DNA from: Verrucomicrobiales bacterium
GTDB lineage: Bacteria; Verrucomicrobiota; Verrucomicrobiia; Limisphaerales; J093
Length of the DNA stretch: 64,000 bases
Assembly (NCBI GenBank): GCA_024233305.1
Contig: JACKPV010000034.1
Location: 124,001-188,000, forward strand
Direction of reading: 5' to 3'
This document shows positions 1 through 8,917 of this stretch, one piece after another. Numbering within the stretch: the first letter of the stretch is position 1; the number at the start of each line of letters is the position of its first letter. Both the position numbers and the translations under genes were made by a program. The notes beneath the pieces are model-generated. The model saw only the letters and a list, made by a program, of their open reading frames with translations, had not been told where the DNA came from and did no database searches.

Positions 1-425
1 GAAACGCTGGCCACCACCACCACGTCGCGTCGCGCGAACAGCGCGCTCATCGTCGACAGTCGCAGCCGTTCGATCTCGGCGTTCCGGCTCGAGTCCTTTT
101 CGATGAAGGTGTCGGTGCGGGGAATGTAGGCCTCGGGCTGGTAGTAGTCGAAGTAGCTGACAAAATACTCGACTGCATTGTGCGGGAAGAAGCCCTTGAA
201 CTCGGAGTAGAGCTGGGCGGCGAGGGTCTTGTTGTGCGAGATGACCAGCGTGGGGCGGTTCAACCGGGCGATGACGTTCGCCACGGTGAAGGTCTTGCCC
301 GAACCCGTGACGCCGAGCAGGACCTGGCTGCGGATGCCCTCGCGCAGCCCTTCCGCCAACCGGTCGATGGCCTGGGGCTGATCGCCGGCGGGTTCGTACG
401 GAGCCACGAGCTGGAATGCGTCCAT
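1..425 (-). CDS. uvrB: UvrABC system protein B, N-terminal part (runs off window edge)
   Basis: Reading the minus strand from the ATG at 423-425 gives 141 residues that match the start of UvrB, the damage-verification helicase-like subunit of nucleotide excision repair. The Walker A motif GVTGSGKT lies at about residues 38-45. The ISHNKTLAAQLYSEFK segment follows, then the start of the beta-hairpin region with YFDYYQPEAYIPRTDTF at about residues 92-108. This order and wording is diagnostic of UvrB. The rest of the gene lies outside the window. The stretch between this start and the kinase gene to its right (426-652) shows no convincing gene. Confidence 0.96.
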   Translation of the reverse strand, partial: MDAFQLVAPYEPAGDQPQAIDRLAEGLREGIRSQVLLGVTGSGKTFTVANVIARLNRPTLVISHNKTLAAQLYSEFKGFFPHNAVEYFVSYFDYYQPEAYIPRTDTFIEKDSSRNAEIERLRLSTMSALFARRDVVVVASV

Positions 426-652
426 GCGCCTTCAGGCTAGGTCAGGAACGCCGGCTGGCAAGCGGCGGTTGCACCCGACCGGGTTTTGCGCCGGAATCGA
501 TCCCTACCGAACATCGCCCCTCCCGCCCCGTCTGCCGTCGGCGCCAGCGCTCAAGGAACAGGCAACGCCCGACACCAGCTCCCGGACCGAGGCGCAGCCG
601 GCAAGCAGCACCCACAACACGTCGGCGGCCACGGGCATTCGAAACCTCGCGG

Positions 653-1675
653 CTACCCCGCAAGCCGTTCCCCGACCGCGCGCGCAAGCCCGGGGATGTC
701 GGGTGGCGGGCACGGTATCAGATCCAGGACCACCTGCCGCTGCACGGCGCGTTCGGTTTCGTCCAGGTATTCGAGTGGCGAACGACCATCCACACGCGCG
801 AGCAAGCAGGCGAGGGTGTGCCGGACCGCGCGCGCTTCGAGACCGTCGGCCTTCGCGGGTGAACCCGCCGCGGCGGAGTATTCCTCCCAATAGACCCCGA
901 CCGCCTCGAGGAACCGCTCCCGTTGGGCCGGCCGATGCAGCGCCTTGCCGAAGAAATGCGTCAGGGAAAACCCGAGATCGAAAGTCGGGTCGCCGAAATG
1001 GATCACCTCGTGGTCGAGCAACACCAAGCGGCCGTCGTGGACGAGGACGTTCTTCGGACTGTAATCGCCATGCACCAGCGTCTCCTGAATCCCCCGCGTT
1101 TCGGCAATCAACTCGTCGATGAAACCCCGGGCGCGCGGTTGCCGTTCGGCAGCGCGGCGGTAATAGGGTTCGAGACGGAGGCTTTCGAAGAAGGAACGAT
1201 CCCCGAACACCTCGCGCAATTCGCCGGCCTCAGCACGGCTGCGGGCGTGGAGGGTTCCGAGCAGGCGTCCGAACTGGCGCACGTGATCCGGGTCCGGCCC
1301 CTCGCGAAGCAGCCGCACCTTCCAGTTCTCGTGCGGCTCGGGCACGGCCTCCATGACCAGCAGGTGATGCTCATGATCCTCGTCCACGAAGCGCGGCACA
1401 CTCCCGGGCGGCGTGAGCTCCGCCAGCCGCCGCAACCCGAGCGCCTCCCGATGCACGCGGCGCGGATCGGCGAACCAGTCGTCCTTCACCCGGAGCCGGG
1501 CGAGCGCCTGTTTCACGACCAGGGAACGGTCGGCCTGCGTCACGCGCACCGTGCGGTTCGACACGCCGCCCGCGAGCACAGCGCATTCGACGGGGCCGTT
1601 CGCCGCAAGCCGGCCGCGCCCGCGCAGCCAGGCGACGAGATCGGCGGTCCTTTCGATGTTCAATGTTTCGGTCAT
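653..1675 (-). CDS. Aminoglycoside phosphotransferase/choline-kinase-fold small-molecule kinase
   Basis: The product is 340 residues if the ATG at 1675 (MTETLNIERT) is used; an upstream in-frame start would add 16 unremarkable residues. The fold is the APH/choline-kinase family: a nucleotide-binding Lys in LVVKQ (about K55), the Brenner catalytic motif LVHGDYSPKN with H202, D204 and N209, and the Mg-binding region LLDHEVIHFGDP with D221. It has no signal peptide. Family members phosphorylate sugars, choline, methylthioribose or antibiotics, and the sequence alone does not fix the substrate. It is transcribed towards uvrB, with 227 nt between them. The general family assignment is firm and the substrate is unknown. 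Confidence 0.9.
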   Translation of the reverse strand: MTETLNIERTADLVAWLRGRGRLAANGPVECAVLAGGVSNRTVRVTQADRSLVVKQALARLRVKDDWFADPRRVHREALGLRRLAELTPPGSVPRFVDEDHEHHLLVMEAVPEPHENWKVRLLREGPDPDHVRQFGRLLGTLHARSRAEAGELREVFGDRSFFESLRLEPYYRRAAERQPRARGFIDELIAETRGIQETLVHGDYSPKNVLVHDGRLVLLDHEVIHFGDPTFDLGFSLTHFFGKALHRPAQRERFLEAVGVYWEEYSAAAGSPAKADGLEARAVRHTLACLLARVDGRSPLEYLDETERAVQRQVVLDLIPCPPPDIPGLARAVGERLAG

Positions 1676-2006
1676 GCGTTCGAGATGAGGGGCGATGAAA
1701 GCGCAACCGCGCCGGGGCGGCAATCCCGGGTTGGCGAGGATTCACCGCTTCCGCAACCCGCCCGGTCGCTCTCCAAGAAGGGGGCGAACGTGCGCCCTTC
1801 CCGCCCCCGGATAGCTCGAATCAGGTCAGCCTCAGCCGTGATCATTCAGCAACTCGTAGCCGCTGACGTGCAGTCGGCGCATGATTCGGCGGGGATACGG
1901 ACGCTTGCCGCCGGACGCGACGGTTCACTAAAACGTGACCGCCCAAGCCCATGAAAATCAGCGCCGACTGCACGTCAGCGGCTACGCCCTATTGAATCGA
2001 TACGGC
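1676..2006. other. Intergenic region with a large inverted repeat, no gene
   Basis: No believable gene is seen. The stretch holds a 26-bp perfect inverted repeat listed separately, lying just after the stop codon of the exported protein gene at 2007. Confidence 0.6.
1855..1986. repeat. Perfect 26-bp inverted repeat with 80-nt spacer
   Basis: The arm at 1855-1880 (begins CGTAGCCGCTGACGTGCAGT) is the exact reverse complement of the arm at 1961-1986. The spacer is 80 nt, and a few further bases (TGATT) next to the inner ends also match with a small offset. It lies between two genes that are both on the minus strand, immediately downstream of the exported protein gene. It could fold in RNA as a long stem and stop transcription, or it could be a copy pair of a dispersed intergenic repeat. 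There is no T-run typical of an intrinsic terminator. Confidence 0.85.
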
Positions 2007-4607
2007 TCAGAGACGGATCACGGCAACGGCTCCTCCCGCCAGGCGGATTTCCCAGCCGTCGCGGCCGCCGGACAGGACACGGTCCGAGACCAATTCCCGG
2101 ACCGTGGGAGCGTCCGCCACACCGGCCATCGGGGTTTCCACGCGGAGCCGTCCGGCCCGGACCTCCTCGCTGTCGTTGAAGACGGTGAAGAACACGTGAC
2201 CGGAAGGGGCCGGTCCGAAGCGCTCGACGAGCAAGTCCGGGTTGTCCGTGGTCGCGCGGGTCACGGGCTGCCAACCGGCTTCGGCCACCTGCTTGATGAG
2301 CGGGATGTACCGGCGGAACAGTTCGCGATCGCGGTTGTACCAGGCGGGATTGCGCCAGTAGGGATCCTCGGCGGCGTTGTGGCTGAACATCGAGGGGAAC
2401 ATCCCGTAGAACAGGCTCCGCTGGAAATAGCGTTCGACCCACGGCGGCCCGAACCGGTCGTAGTCCGTGTTCATCAACAGCAGGTAGGGTTTCCTCCCGG
2501 CGAGCGTCCGCCACAGCCCCATTTGCTCGTGCGAAGCGGGGGTGTAGCGGCCGTCCGGCATCCAATTGGTTTCCGTCCCGAGCACGTCAAGCCAGGGGCA
2601 AAGAAAACCGAACCGGTAAGGCACCCCATTGGCGAACATCAAGCCGCCCAGCCGCCGCACGTCCTCGCTGATCCAACGCGTGAATTCGTGGACGGCCAGC
2701 CCCTTGAAAAGCGCCGGCGCGTGCGTGTCGGTGGCGAAGGTCAGGGGCACCGAGGTGAATCGAAAATGCTCGCGGCGGAAGTTGAGGTTCGCAGTGACGT
2801 AACCCTCGAGGGAATCGAGGTATTCGCCATCAAGACGGGGCACGGCCCCGGGGGCGTAAGCGCGGGCTTTGACAGCATCGTTCCAATGGATGGTCGCGGC
2901 GTTCGGTGTCGCCGGCAGGGCAGGGTTCGGATTGAGACTCCAGACGGCGCCGTTCGCCCAGGGTTCATTGCGGAAGGTCAGCGTCGGCCGGTCGTCGGAC
3001 CCGAACATCGCCGCGGCCCGCGACACGGCGGCCATCTCCCGCGGCCTTCCCCCTCCGGACGCCGCGTATTCATCCCGGATGCGCAGCGCCTCGGCCAGCG
3101 TGCGCGGCGCCGCCGGATCCATCGACATCCACCAGGTCATCGGCTCGGTGTAACGGAAGCTCAGGATGTCGTGCTCGTCATCCCAGGGAACGTTGTTGTT
3201 GCCCTCGTGATAACGAAACCCGAAGTCCTCCCAACCCTCGACAGTGCGGACGTCAGTGAACGGCATCCAGATGCCCTGTCGGGTCGAACGGACGCGATGG
3301 TGTTCGGGGAAGATCTCGAGGTGCTTCTCCCAGGCCGCGCGGAAACCCCACGCGGGATCGAACCGGTAGACGACAAACCCGAAGTCCGCCGCGCCGGGGA
3401 AGGCCGCCGTTTCCGGCACGAGCCCGAAATCGAAGGCGATGAAGAACTGCCTCGTCCCGGCGTGGTAAACCAGCCGGAACTGCGCCGGACAATCCGGATC
3501 CAGCGCCAACGCCAACCCGCTCCGTCGATCATGAATCGCCGCCATCGGATAGGCGGACAACGTCCCGGTGGTGCCGCAGTCCACGGCGTTCGCCACGCAA
3601 TACTCCTCCTTGCCCGTGATCACGCGTTCGCGCCGAATGTCGTCGCCCCAAAGCCAGCCGTGCGCCGCCACCGGCAGCGCGAACAGCAACAACACGGCCC
3701 GGTCGCCGCCACGCAGGTCCTTCAGGCGTCCCCGCACCGCCAGATGATCGTCCCGCGCCACCCAGCGGGTTTCGAGTCCCAGCCCGAGCGCCGGACACGC
3801 GCCGGCGTCGAAGCCGAAGAGATCCGAATCCTCGGCCACGTCGCGGGCAAAAAAGCCGCCTGCCGCCCCCGCGGTCCATTCCCGTTCTCCGACGCGCACC
3901 CGCTCGACCCGCTGCCCCCGCAGTTCGAGGCCCAAACCATCCTTCGTCTGCCACGTCTCGGTCGGCCCGCCGCCGATCAGCCCGCTGCTGGCCGCCGGTC
4001 GCATGGGACGGCCCTGGAACAGGAGCGCCCCCTCCGTGGCCGTGACCTGCGCAACCCGGACGTCATCGAACCAGACGCGCCCGGCGTGGCCCCGGAAGAG
4101 GCAATGCAGGGTGAGGGACTTGACCGGTTTCGCCGGCAGGATCAGGACCTCGCGGCGTTCCCAATCGTGGGTCCCCGGCGAGAAGTTGGCGGTCTGTCCC
4201 CACAGCGGCGTGTTATCCGCGTAGGTCAAATCCGCATAGAGCGAATAGCCGCTGTCCCGCCCTCCCTCGACCTCCACGGCGCGGCTCCAGCCGCTGATGA
4301 TGATCGGGCTGCCCGAGGGTTGATCCAGCGTGATGGTCTGGCTGGCGCCCCGCCACCCGCCGGAATCCGGCGCCCCACAGGCAAGCGCCCTGGAATCCCC
4401 GCGTCCACCGCGCGGGTCCCACTGAAAGCCCTGCGGTGCGGGGCGCCACGCGGCGGGGCCATCGCCCGACACGGCCTCGAAACCGGCGTTGCGCGCCAGG
4501 TTGACCGCCTCGGACGGGTCCTCGACCACGCGCAGGAAGGGATCTGTAACCGCGGCAACCGAACCGCCGAGGAACAGCGCCGACATCAACCAGCGGGTTG
4601 TCTTCAT
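2007..4607 (-). CDS. Large exported protein, possible glycoside-hydrolase-like, function unknown
   Basis: The 866-residue product starts at the ATG at 4607 (MKTTRWLMSALFLGGSVAA), a typical Sec signal peptide. The open frame runs another 115 codons upstream but only because it overlaps tilS. Residues 20-170 look like a carbohydrate-binding beta-sandwich (ARNAGFEAVSGDGPAAW, and WFDDVRVAQ near the end). The C-terminal two thirds is rich in Trp, Tyr and Asp (FRYHEGNNNVPWDDEHDI, FGFLCPWLDVLGTETNWMPD), reminiscent of a TIM-barrel glycosidase with a final beta domain. I cannot assign a GH family or name catalytic acids. The start overlaps the tilS stop by 4 nt (ATGA), so its translation is probably coupled to tilS. 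Confidence 0.85.
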   Translation of the reverse strand: MKTTRWLMSALFLGGSVAAVTDPFLRVVEDPSEAVNLARNAGFEAVSGDGPAAWRPAPQGFQWDPRGGRGDSRALACGAPDSGGWRGASQTITLDQPSGSPIIISGWSRAVEVEGGRDSGYSLYADLTYADNTPLWGQTANFSPGTHDWERREVLILPAKPVKSLTLHCLFRGHAGRVWFDDVRVAQVTATEGALLFQGRPMRPAASSGLIGGGPTETWQTKDGLGLELRGQRVERVRVGEREWTAGAAGGFFARDVAEDSDLFGFDAGACPALGLGLETRWVARDDHLAVRGRLKDLRGGDRAVLLLFALPVAAHGWLWGDDIRRERVITGKEEYCVANAVDCGTTGTLSAYPMAAIHDRRSGLALALDPDCPAQFRLVYHAGTRQFFIAFDFGLVPETAAFPGAADFGFVVYRFDPAWGFRAAWEKHLEIFPEHHRVRSTRQGIWMPFTDVRTVEGWEDFGFRYHEGNNNVPWDDEHDILSFRYTEPMTWWMSMDPAAPRTLAEALRIRDEYAASGGGRPREMAAVSRAAAMFGSDDRPTLTFRNEPWANGAVWSLNPNPALPATPNAATIHWNDAVKARAYAPGAVPRLDGEYLDSLEGYVTANLNFRREHFRFTSVPLTFATDTHAPALFKGLAVHEFTRWISEDVRRLGGLMFANGVPYRFGFLCPWLDVLGTETNWMPDGRYTPASHEQMGLWRTLAGRKPYLLLMNTDYDRFGPPWVERYFQRSLFYGMFPSMFSHNAAEDPYWRNPAWYNRDRELFRRYIPLIKQVAEAGWQPVTRATTDNPDLLVERFGPAPSGHVFFTVFNDSEEVRAGRLRVETPMAGVADAPTVRELVSDRVLSGGRDGWEIRLAGGAVAVIRL

Positions 4608-6022
4608 GTTTCGCTTTGTCTCGCAGTCTCGGGCGAACGCCCGCCCGGGGAAAGGGCTTCCCAACTCCAACGGATCGCGCGCCGCGTTTCGGAGCGGATT
4701 TTTGCGAGCTCGCCGATGCGCAACCCCTCGACCCAGAAGAGGCCGCCGGAGGCCGCTTCGCCAAGCACCCGGCCTGGACGTTCCTCGCGCGGCACTCTCG
4801 CGTTGACGAAAAGATCCTGCAACTTGACCGGTGCGGACATGCCAATCGGCTGGAACCGGTCGCCCGGTCGCCAGTGCCGCAAGGTGACCCGCGGCCCAAG
4901 CACTCCGGCATCGAACCACTCCACCTGCGCCTCCGCATCCCGCCGGCGGCACCCGACGGGAACCTGTCCGGGGCTGCTCCAGCGAAGCCGGAGTCCGTTG
5001 AACTCGACCTGCCCCGCGCCCGCCGCGAGATCCACCATGAGGGACTGGTCACTGAAGGTCCGGACCGTTGGATGATCCGTGGCAAGGCGTCCCGATGCCT
5101 CGCGCCACACGCGCAGGGTGCGGTTCACCTGGACCGGGTGACGGGGCCGGGCAATCAGTGACTCCACCAACGCGAAATCCGGCGCCACGCTGATCCGATG
5201 CAGTTGCTGGAGGACCACCTGACGCTGCACCGCCCGGTGGAGACCGTCGAAGGCGCCGTCAGCTTCCCCGGCCAACCACGCGCGCGCGGTCAACGCCACA
5301 AAGTCGGCGTCGGCGCCCGTTACCTCCATGAACCTCCGGGCCACCTTCTGGAACGCGGGTTGATAGCCGCCTTCGAGGAGGGGAAGCAGCTCGTTTCGAA
5401 TGCGGTTGCGCAGCGCATCGAGGCGCCGGTTGGTGGCATCCTCCCGCCAGGCAAGCCCCTCACTCAAAGCGAAGTCATGGAGCACCGCGCGCGGACAATC
5501 GAGCAGCGGGCGGATGAGGCGGAGGTCGTGGTTGGCCGGCGACGGAGCGATCCAGGCCAGACCGGCCACCCCCACGCCCGCGGCGCCGCGAAGGAGCCGG
5601 AGGAAGAGCGTCTCGACCTGATCATCGGCGTGGTGGCCCAAAGCGATTCTGCCCATCCCGCGATCAACGGCGGTGCGCGCCAGGAACTCGTGCCGCAGGA
5701 CCCGGGCGGCCATTTCAATCGAGCATCCCTCGCGCGCCGCCCACCCACGCACATCCCCCCGTCCGCAGTGGCAGGGAATCCCAAGCCCCTCCGCCAGCCG
5801 ACGGACCCATCGTTCGTCCCGGGACGCCTCCCGGCCGCGCAGCCCGTGATTGAAGTGGGCCACCTCGAGCGTCCAACCGCGGCTCGCCCGGAACGACTGC
5901 AAGAGGTGCAGGAGGACCACACTGTCACAACCACCCGACACCGCCACGAGCACCCGCGCGCCCGACGGCAGCAACTGCTCCCGTTCGATGGCGGCGATCA
6001 CCCTTTCCACGAGGTCGGACAC
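4604..6022 (-). CDS. tilS: tRNA(Ile)-lysidine synthetase
   Basis: The 472-residue product matches TilS, which attaches lysine to C34 of tRNA-Ile(CAU) so that it reads AUA codons. The N-terminal PP-loop ATPase motif SGGCDS is at about residues 29-34 in VLVAVSGGCDSVVLLHLL. The family-typical HFNHGLRG and LGHHADDQVET motifs follow. The C-terminal third contains GLFWVEGLRIGE, the TilS C-terminal domain. The start is GTG at 6022; no closer ATG fits the conserved N-terminus. Its stop overlaps the start of the downstream exported protein as ATGA. It is divergent from the ArsR-like gene, with 270 nt between them in which I see no gene. Confidence 0.96.
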   Translation of the reverse strand: MSDLVERVIAAIEREQLLPSGARVLVAVSGGCDSVVLLHLLQSFRASRGWTLEVAHFNHGLRGREASRDERWVRRLAEGLGIPCHCGRGDVRGWAAREGCSIEMAARVLRHEFLARTAVDRGMGRIALGHHADDQVETLFLRLLRGAAGVGVAGLAWIAPSPANHDLRLIRPLLDCPRAVLHDFALSEGLAWREDATNRRLDALRNRIRNELLPLLEGGYQPAFQKVARRFMEVTGADADFVALTARAWLAGEADGAFDGLHRAVQRQVVLQQLHRISVAPDFALVESLIARPRHPVQVNRTLRVWREASGRLATDHPTVRTFSDQSLMVDLAAGAGQVEFNGLRLRWSSPGQVPVGCRRRDAEAQVEWFDAGVLGPRVTLRHWRPGDRFQPIGMSAPVKLQDLFVNARVPREERPGRVLGEAASGGLFWVEGLRIGELAKIRSETRRAIRWSWEALSPGGRSPETARQSET

Positions 6023-6292
6023 CCGGGCAGGCTACGCCCTCCACCCCGCCGATGCCACTCCGCGGATTTCCGCTCACTTCAGAGCGCATGAGCGGCGCCC
6101 ACCACGCTTCCCCCCGAACCCGCAAGGCGCCCGTCCCCGGACGGAACCCGCAAACCGTTCAAGCCCGTTTCCCGCGGAGGTCCGAAACGCCTGCCCCGAG
6201 GGGCATCGGCTTCCCGAATCTGCCGAAACCGGACGGCATCCGGGTCCGGGCTGGCGTTGCCGGTGACGGGGTGATACGGTGGCGCGAATCAG

Positions 6293-6622
6293 ATGGCGAA
6301 GCTGCCCTGCATTTCCTACCTCAAGGCATTGGCCGACGAGTCCCGCTGGCAGATTGTCCGGGCCGTGCTTGAGCGCCCCCGGACGGTCAATGAACTGGCC
6401 GAGGCTCTGGGCGTCAGCCAGTACAATATCTCGAAACACCTGCGCATCTTGCGGGCGGCGGATATCATCGAGTCCGAGCGACAGGGCAAGCACATCGTGT
6501 CCCGCATCAACCCGCGCCTGCGGAACGATGTGAAGGAAGGTGAACTCGCCATCAACCTGGGGTGTTGCCGGTTCAGCTTTGACGATTCCCCCGATTTCCG
6601 GGCCTTCTCGTTGCCGGGGTAG
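6293..6622 (+). CDS. ArsR-family winged-helix transcriptional regulator
   Basis: This 109-residue protein has an ArsR-type winged helix over residues 5-80: LKALADESRWQIVRAVLE, then the recognition helix region NELAEALGVSQYNISKHLRIL, then a wing ending in GKHIVSRINP. There is no clear CxC metal site, although the tail has a Cys pair (LGCCRFSFDD) that could be a sensing element. It is divergent from tilS and convergent with the beta-propeller gene. The regulated genes are not evident. The regulator assignment is solid and the signal unknown. Confidence 0.9.
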   Translation: MAKLPCISYLKALADESRWQIVRAVLERPRTVNELAEALGVSQYNISKHLRILRAADIIESERQGKHIVSRINPRLRNDVKEGELAINLGCCRFSFDDSPDFRAFSLPG

Positions 6623-6679
6623 CGACCGTTCCGACCGCCCCCTGGCGTCTCCGCGTGCCGGCAGTGAGCCGGAGAGACT

Positions 6680-7993
6680 TCAGGAACCCCCGGCCGGCCC
6701 CGCAATGCAGAAGAGATGCTCCTCGCCGCGGAGGAGCAGGCGACCATCCAAAGGCACCGGCGAGGCAATCGCCCGTTCCCCCAGATCGTTTTCGGCGAGC
6801 AACTCAAAACCGTCCTCCACGCGCGCCACGAAGACCACGCCGTCCTCGCGGACCGCGTAAAGCAACCCACCGGCAATCGTTGGGGAGGCGTAATAGCTCG
6901 AACGGTGCCGCGGCAGCTCACCCTGCCAGAGCACCCGGCCCGAGGCGGGTTCCACGCAGTCCACCTGCCCGCGATCACGCAGCAGATAGACCTTGCCCCG
7001 GTAGGCGGCGGGCGTCGGAACGAAGGTGCCCGTTTCCTCGCTGAGCCACAGCCGGTGGGTTTCCGTCACATCGCCGCGGCCTCCGACCCGGATTCCGTGC
7101 AGGCGGGGCTGGTTGCGGTCGTTGCGGCCGGTCGGCACCACGAGCACTTCGCCCACGAGCACGGGCGAGGCAACGGCCGGCCAGAAGCTCTGCCGTCCGG
7201 GATTGAAGGCGCCGCAGGACCACCGCACGGCGCCGTCTTCCGTGGAATGCGCGGTGACATGTTCTGCGCCCCAGACGAGGACCGTCTCCTTCCCGTCCTG
7301 ATCGGCAACGAGCGGTGTGGTGTAGGCGTTGTTGCCCTCGACCGGGGTGTCGTAATTGCGGGCCACCTTCCACTGCAGATCCCCCGTGGCCTTGTCGAAA
7401 GCGGCCAGCCAGGAATCGCCTCCGTGCATGCGGGCGACGATGACCGCATCCTTCGTCAGGACGGGCGAGGTGCCCTGATCCCAGAACAGTTCGACCTCGC
7501 CGTATCGCTTGACGAGATCCGTCTGCCATCGGACGCGGCCGCCCGGCTCGAGCGCGGCCAGTGTGCCGCTCTTGAACAGCACAGCGAGCATGGAGCCGTC
7601 GGTGGCGGGCGAGGCGTTGCTGCCCGAACCGTTCCGGTGCTTGCCCGCATTCTCAGGTCCGAAGCTGGTTTGCCAAAGGCCCCGACCCTCCCGATCGAAG
7701 GCCAGGACCGTGTCCAGCCCGTTGGTGGGAGCCGTCAGGAAGATCCGTCCGTCCCAGACGACCGGCGTCGAGCATCCCTTCCCGGGCAGAGGCACTTTCC
7801 AGGCGACGCTTTCCTGCGTCCACCGGACCGGATAGCCATCGCCCTCAAGGCTGCCGCTGTCGGAAGGCCCCCGCCAGCGGGGCCAGTCGTTGGCGGTGGC
7901 CAGGCAACCCAGCGAGACGGACAACGGGAGAAGGATCTGGACCGCCCGTAGCAGGAGCCGGCGGAGGAGCGGCCCGGAGTAACGGTTTTTCAT
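6680..7993 (-). CDS. Exported PQQ-type beta-propeller repeat protein
   Basis: From the ATG at 7993 the product is 437 residues; a TTG four codons earlier is less likely. A signal peptide (about residues 1-36, ending SLGCLATA) precedes the mature start NDWPRWRGPS. The body has repeated blades with the pattern WDGRIFL, VLAFDREGRGLW, AAFDKATGDLQWK and VEPASGRVLWQGEL, the hallmark of PQQ-like eight-bladed propellers. Family knowledge: such WPRWRGP proteins are abundant in Planctomycetes and Verrucomicrobia and are not proven to bind PQQ. Only 23 nt separates it from the pseudopilin gene upstream, so the two may be co-transcribed. Confidence 0.92.
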   Translation of the reverse strand: MKNRYSGPLLRRLLLRAVQILLPLSVSLGCLATANDWPRWRGPSDSGSLEGDGYPVRWTQESVAWKVPLPGKGCSTPVVWDGRIFLTAPTNGLDTVLAFDREGRGLWQTSFGPENAGKHRNGSGSNASPATDGSMLAVLFKSGTLAALEPGGRVRWQTDLVKRYGEVELFWDQGTSPVLTKDAVIVARMHGGDSWLAAFDKATGDLQWKVARNYDTPVEGNNAYTTPLVADQDGKETVLVWGAEHVTAHSTEDGAVRWSCGAFNPGRQSFWPAVASPVLVGEVLVVPTGRNDRNQPRLHGIRVGGRGDVTETHRLWLSEETGTFVPTPAAYRGKVYLLRDRGQVDCVEPASGRVLWQGELPRHRSSYYASPTIAGGLLYAVREDGVVFVARVEDGFELLAENDLGERAIASPVPLDGRLLLRGEEHLFCIAGPAGGS

Positions 7994-8016
7994 GGGAGAC
8001 AGCAAATGCAGCGCAA

Positions 8017-8796
8017 CTAGCGGGGTCGCAAGCGATCTCTTTGGGGCTCCAACTGCGGGCCGAGATCCTCCTGATAGAAGTAGGCATCCCGCGAACCGCC
8101 GGGACTCCAGCTATGGATGAAGAGCATCTTGTTGAACGCCACCCACCGGGCCGAGCCGTCCATGTAGAGCTGGTTGCCTCCGTCCGGCAGATTACCGCCC
8201 GTCTTGTGGGGCGGCATCCCCTTGAACGCCGAGTCGCGACCGCCGCCCCATTCGCCATCGATCTTCATGACCGCGTCGGCGGCCAGCGCCCAACCCGGTT
8301 GCGCCTGGCTGGCCTTGATGGGACTGCGGGAGGGAAACGTCCCGGCCGGATTCTTCCACTGCTCAATACCGCCGAAATACTGGAAGCCAATCACCCACTG
8401 CGGATATTCGGCCTCGTATTGGGGAAACGTCGGCCGGTTCGGACAGGTCCAGATCTGGGTCGTGTGATTCGTCGTCAGCCGCAAGCCCACCAGCTCGGAC
8501 GCCGCGCGTTCAGGATCGTTCAGACAAATCTGCACCTCGTTGTTCCGCGCCTTCAGCAGCACGTCCTGAAAATCATCGGCGTACATGAACATCCCGATGC
8601 CGATCTGGCGCAGGTTGTTGAGGCAGGAAGCCCGCTTGCCGCTTTCCTTGGCGCGGCTCAAGGCCGGCAGCAGCATGCCGGCCAGGATGGCGATGATCGC
8701 GATCACCACCAGCAGTTCGATCAAGGTGAATCCGGCCCGCCCGGCCCCGCCCGGACCACGCTTCCCGGCACTCTCTGAAGGAAGAATCTTGTGCAT
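8017..8796 (-). CDS. Type II/IV pseudopilin-like protein with DUF1559-type organisation
   Basis: Starting at the ATG at 8796 (MHKILPSE) the product is 259 residues. It carries a prepilin leader: GRAGFTLIELLVVIAIIA at about residues 20-37, with processing expected before F and a Glu at +5 for pilus assembly. LPALSRAKESGKRASCLNNLRQIG then continues the conserved N-terminal helix. The C-terminal region has the H-X-G type signature seen in DUF1559 and related families (MPPHKTGGNLPDGGNQLYMDGSARWV). These pseudopilins are hugely expanded in Verrucomicrobia and Planctomycetes and sit at the cell envelope. The longer open frame upstream (to 8901) encodes no leader and runs through a terminator, so it was not used. 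Confidence 0.93.
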   Translation of the reverse strand: MHKILPSESAGKRGPGGAGRAGFTLIELLVVIAIIAILAGMLLPALSRAKESGKRASCLNNLRQIGIGMFMYADDFQDVLLKARNNEVQICLNDPERAASELVGLRLTTNHTTQIWTCPNRPTFPQYEAEYPQWVIGFQYFGGIEQWKNPAGTFPSRSPIKASQAQPGWALAADAVMKIDGEWGGGRDSAFKGMPPHKTGGNLPDGGNQLYMDGSARWVAFNKMLFIHSWSPGGSRDAYFYQEDLGPQLEPQRDRLRPR

Positions 8797-8858
8797 TGCC
8801 TGAGTTGATTGTGAGTCGAATCTATGTCCGCAGAGGAACGCGATCAACCCCGCAGGAC

Positions 8859-8892
8859 AAAAAAGAGGCGGCCCCCTCCGGCGGGCCGCCTC
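8859..8892 (-). terminator. Intrinsic terminator downstream of the first LamG gene
   Basis: On the minus strand a 10-bp perfect GC stem (8883-8892 with 8865-8874) with an 8-nt loop is followed by six T residues (8864-8859). It lies 26 nt after the stop codon of the LamG protein gene at 8918 and ahead of the pseudopilin start at 8796, so it separates these transcripts. Confidence 0.92.
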
Positions 8893-8917
8893 CCGAAACA
8901 CAGCCAGCGTGCCGGCC

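Noticed and set aside
504..638. About 44-codon minus-strand frame with VLLAGC resembling a lipoprotein lipobox
   Set aside because: It lacks a basic N-terminus and a real hydrophobic leader, has no conserved context, and lies in a region open in several frames.
4608..4952. 115-codon extension of the exported protein frame
   Set aside because: It would bury the signal peptide and overlaps tilS; the ATG at 4607 with the ATGA overlap fits better.
1935..5075. 1046-codon open frame on the plus strand
   Set aside because: It is antisense to the exported protein and tilS genes and has no signal, domain or ribosome site. Composition is that of a shadow.
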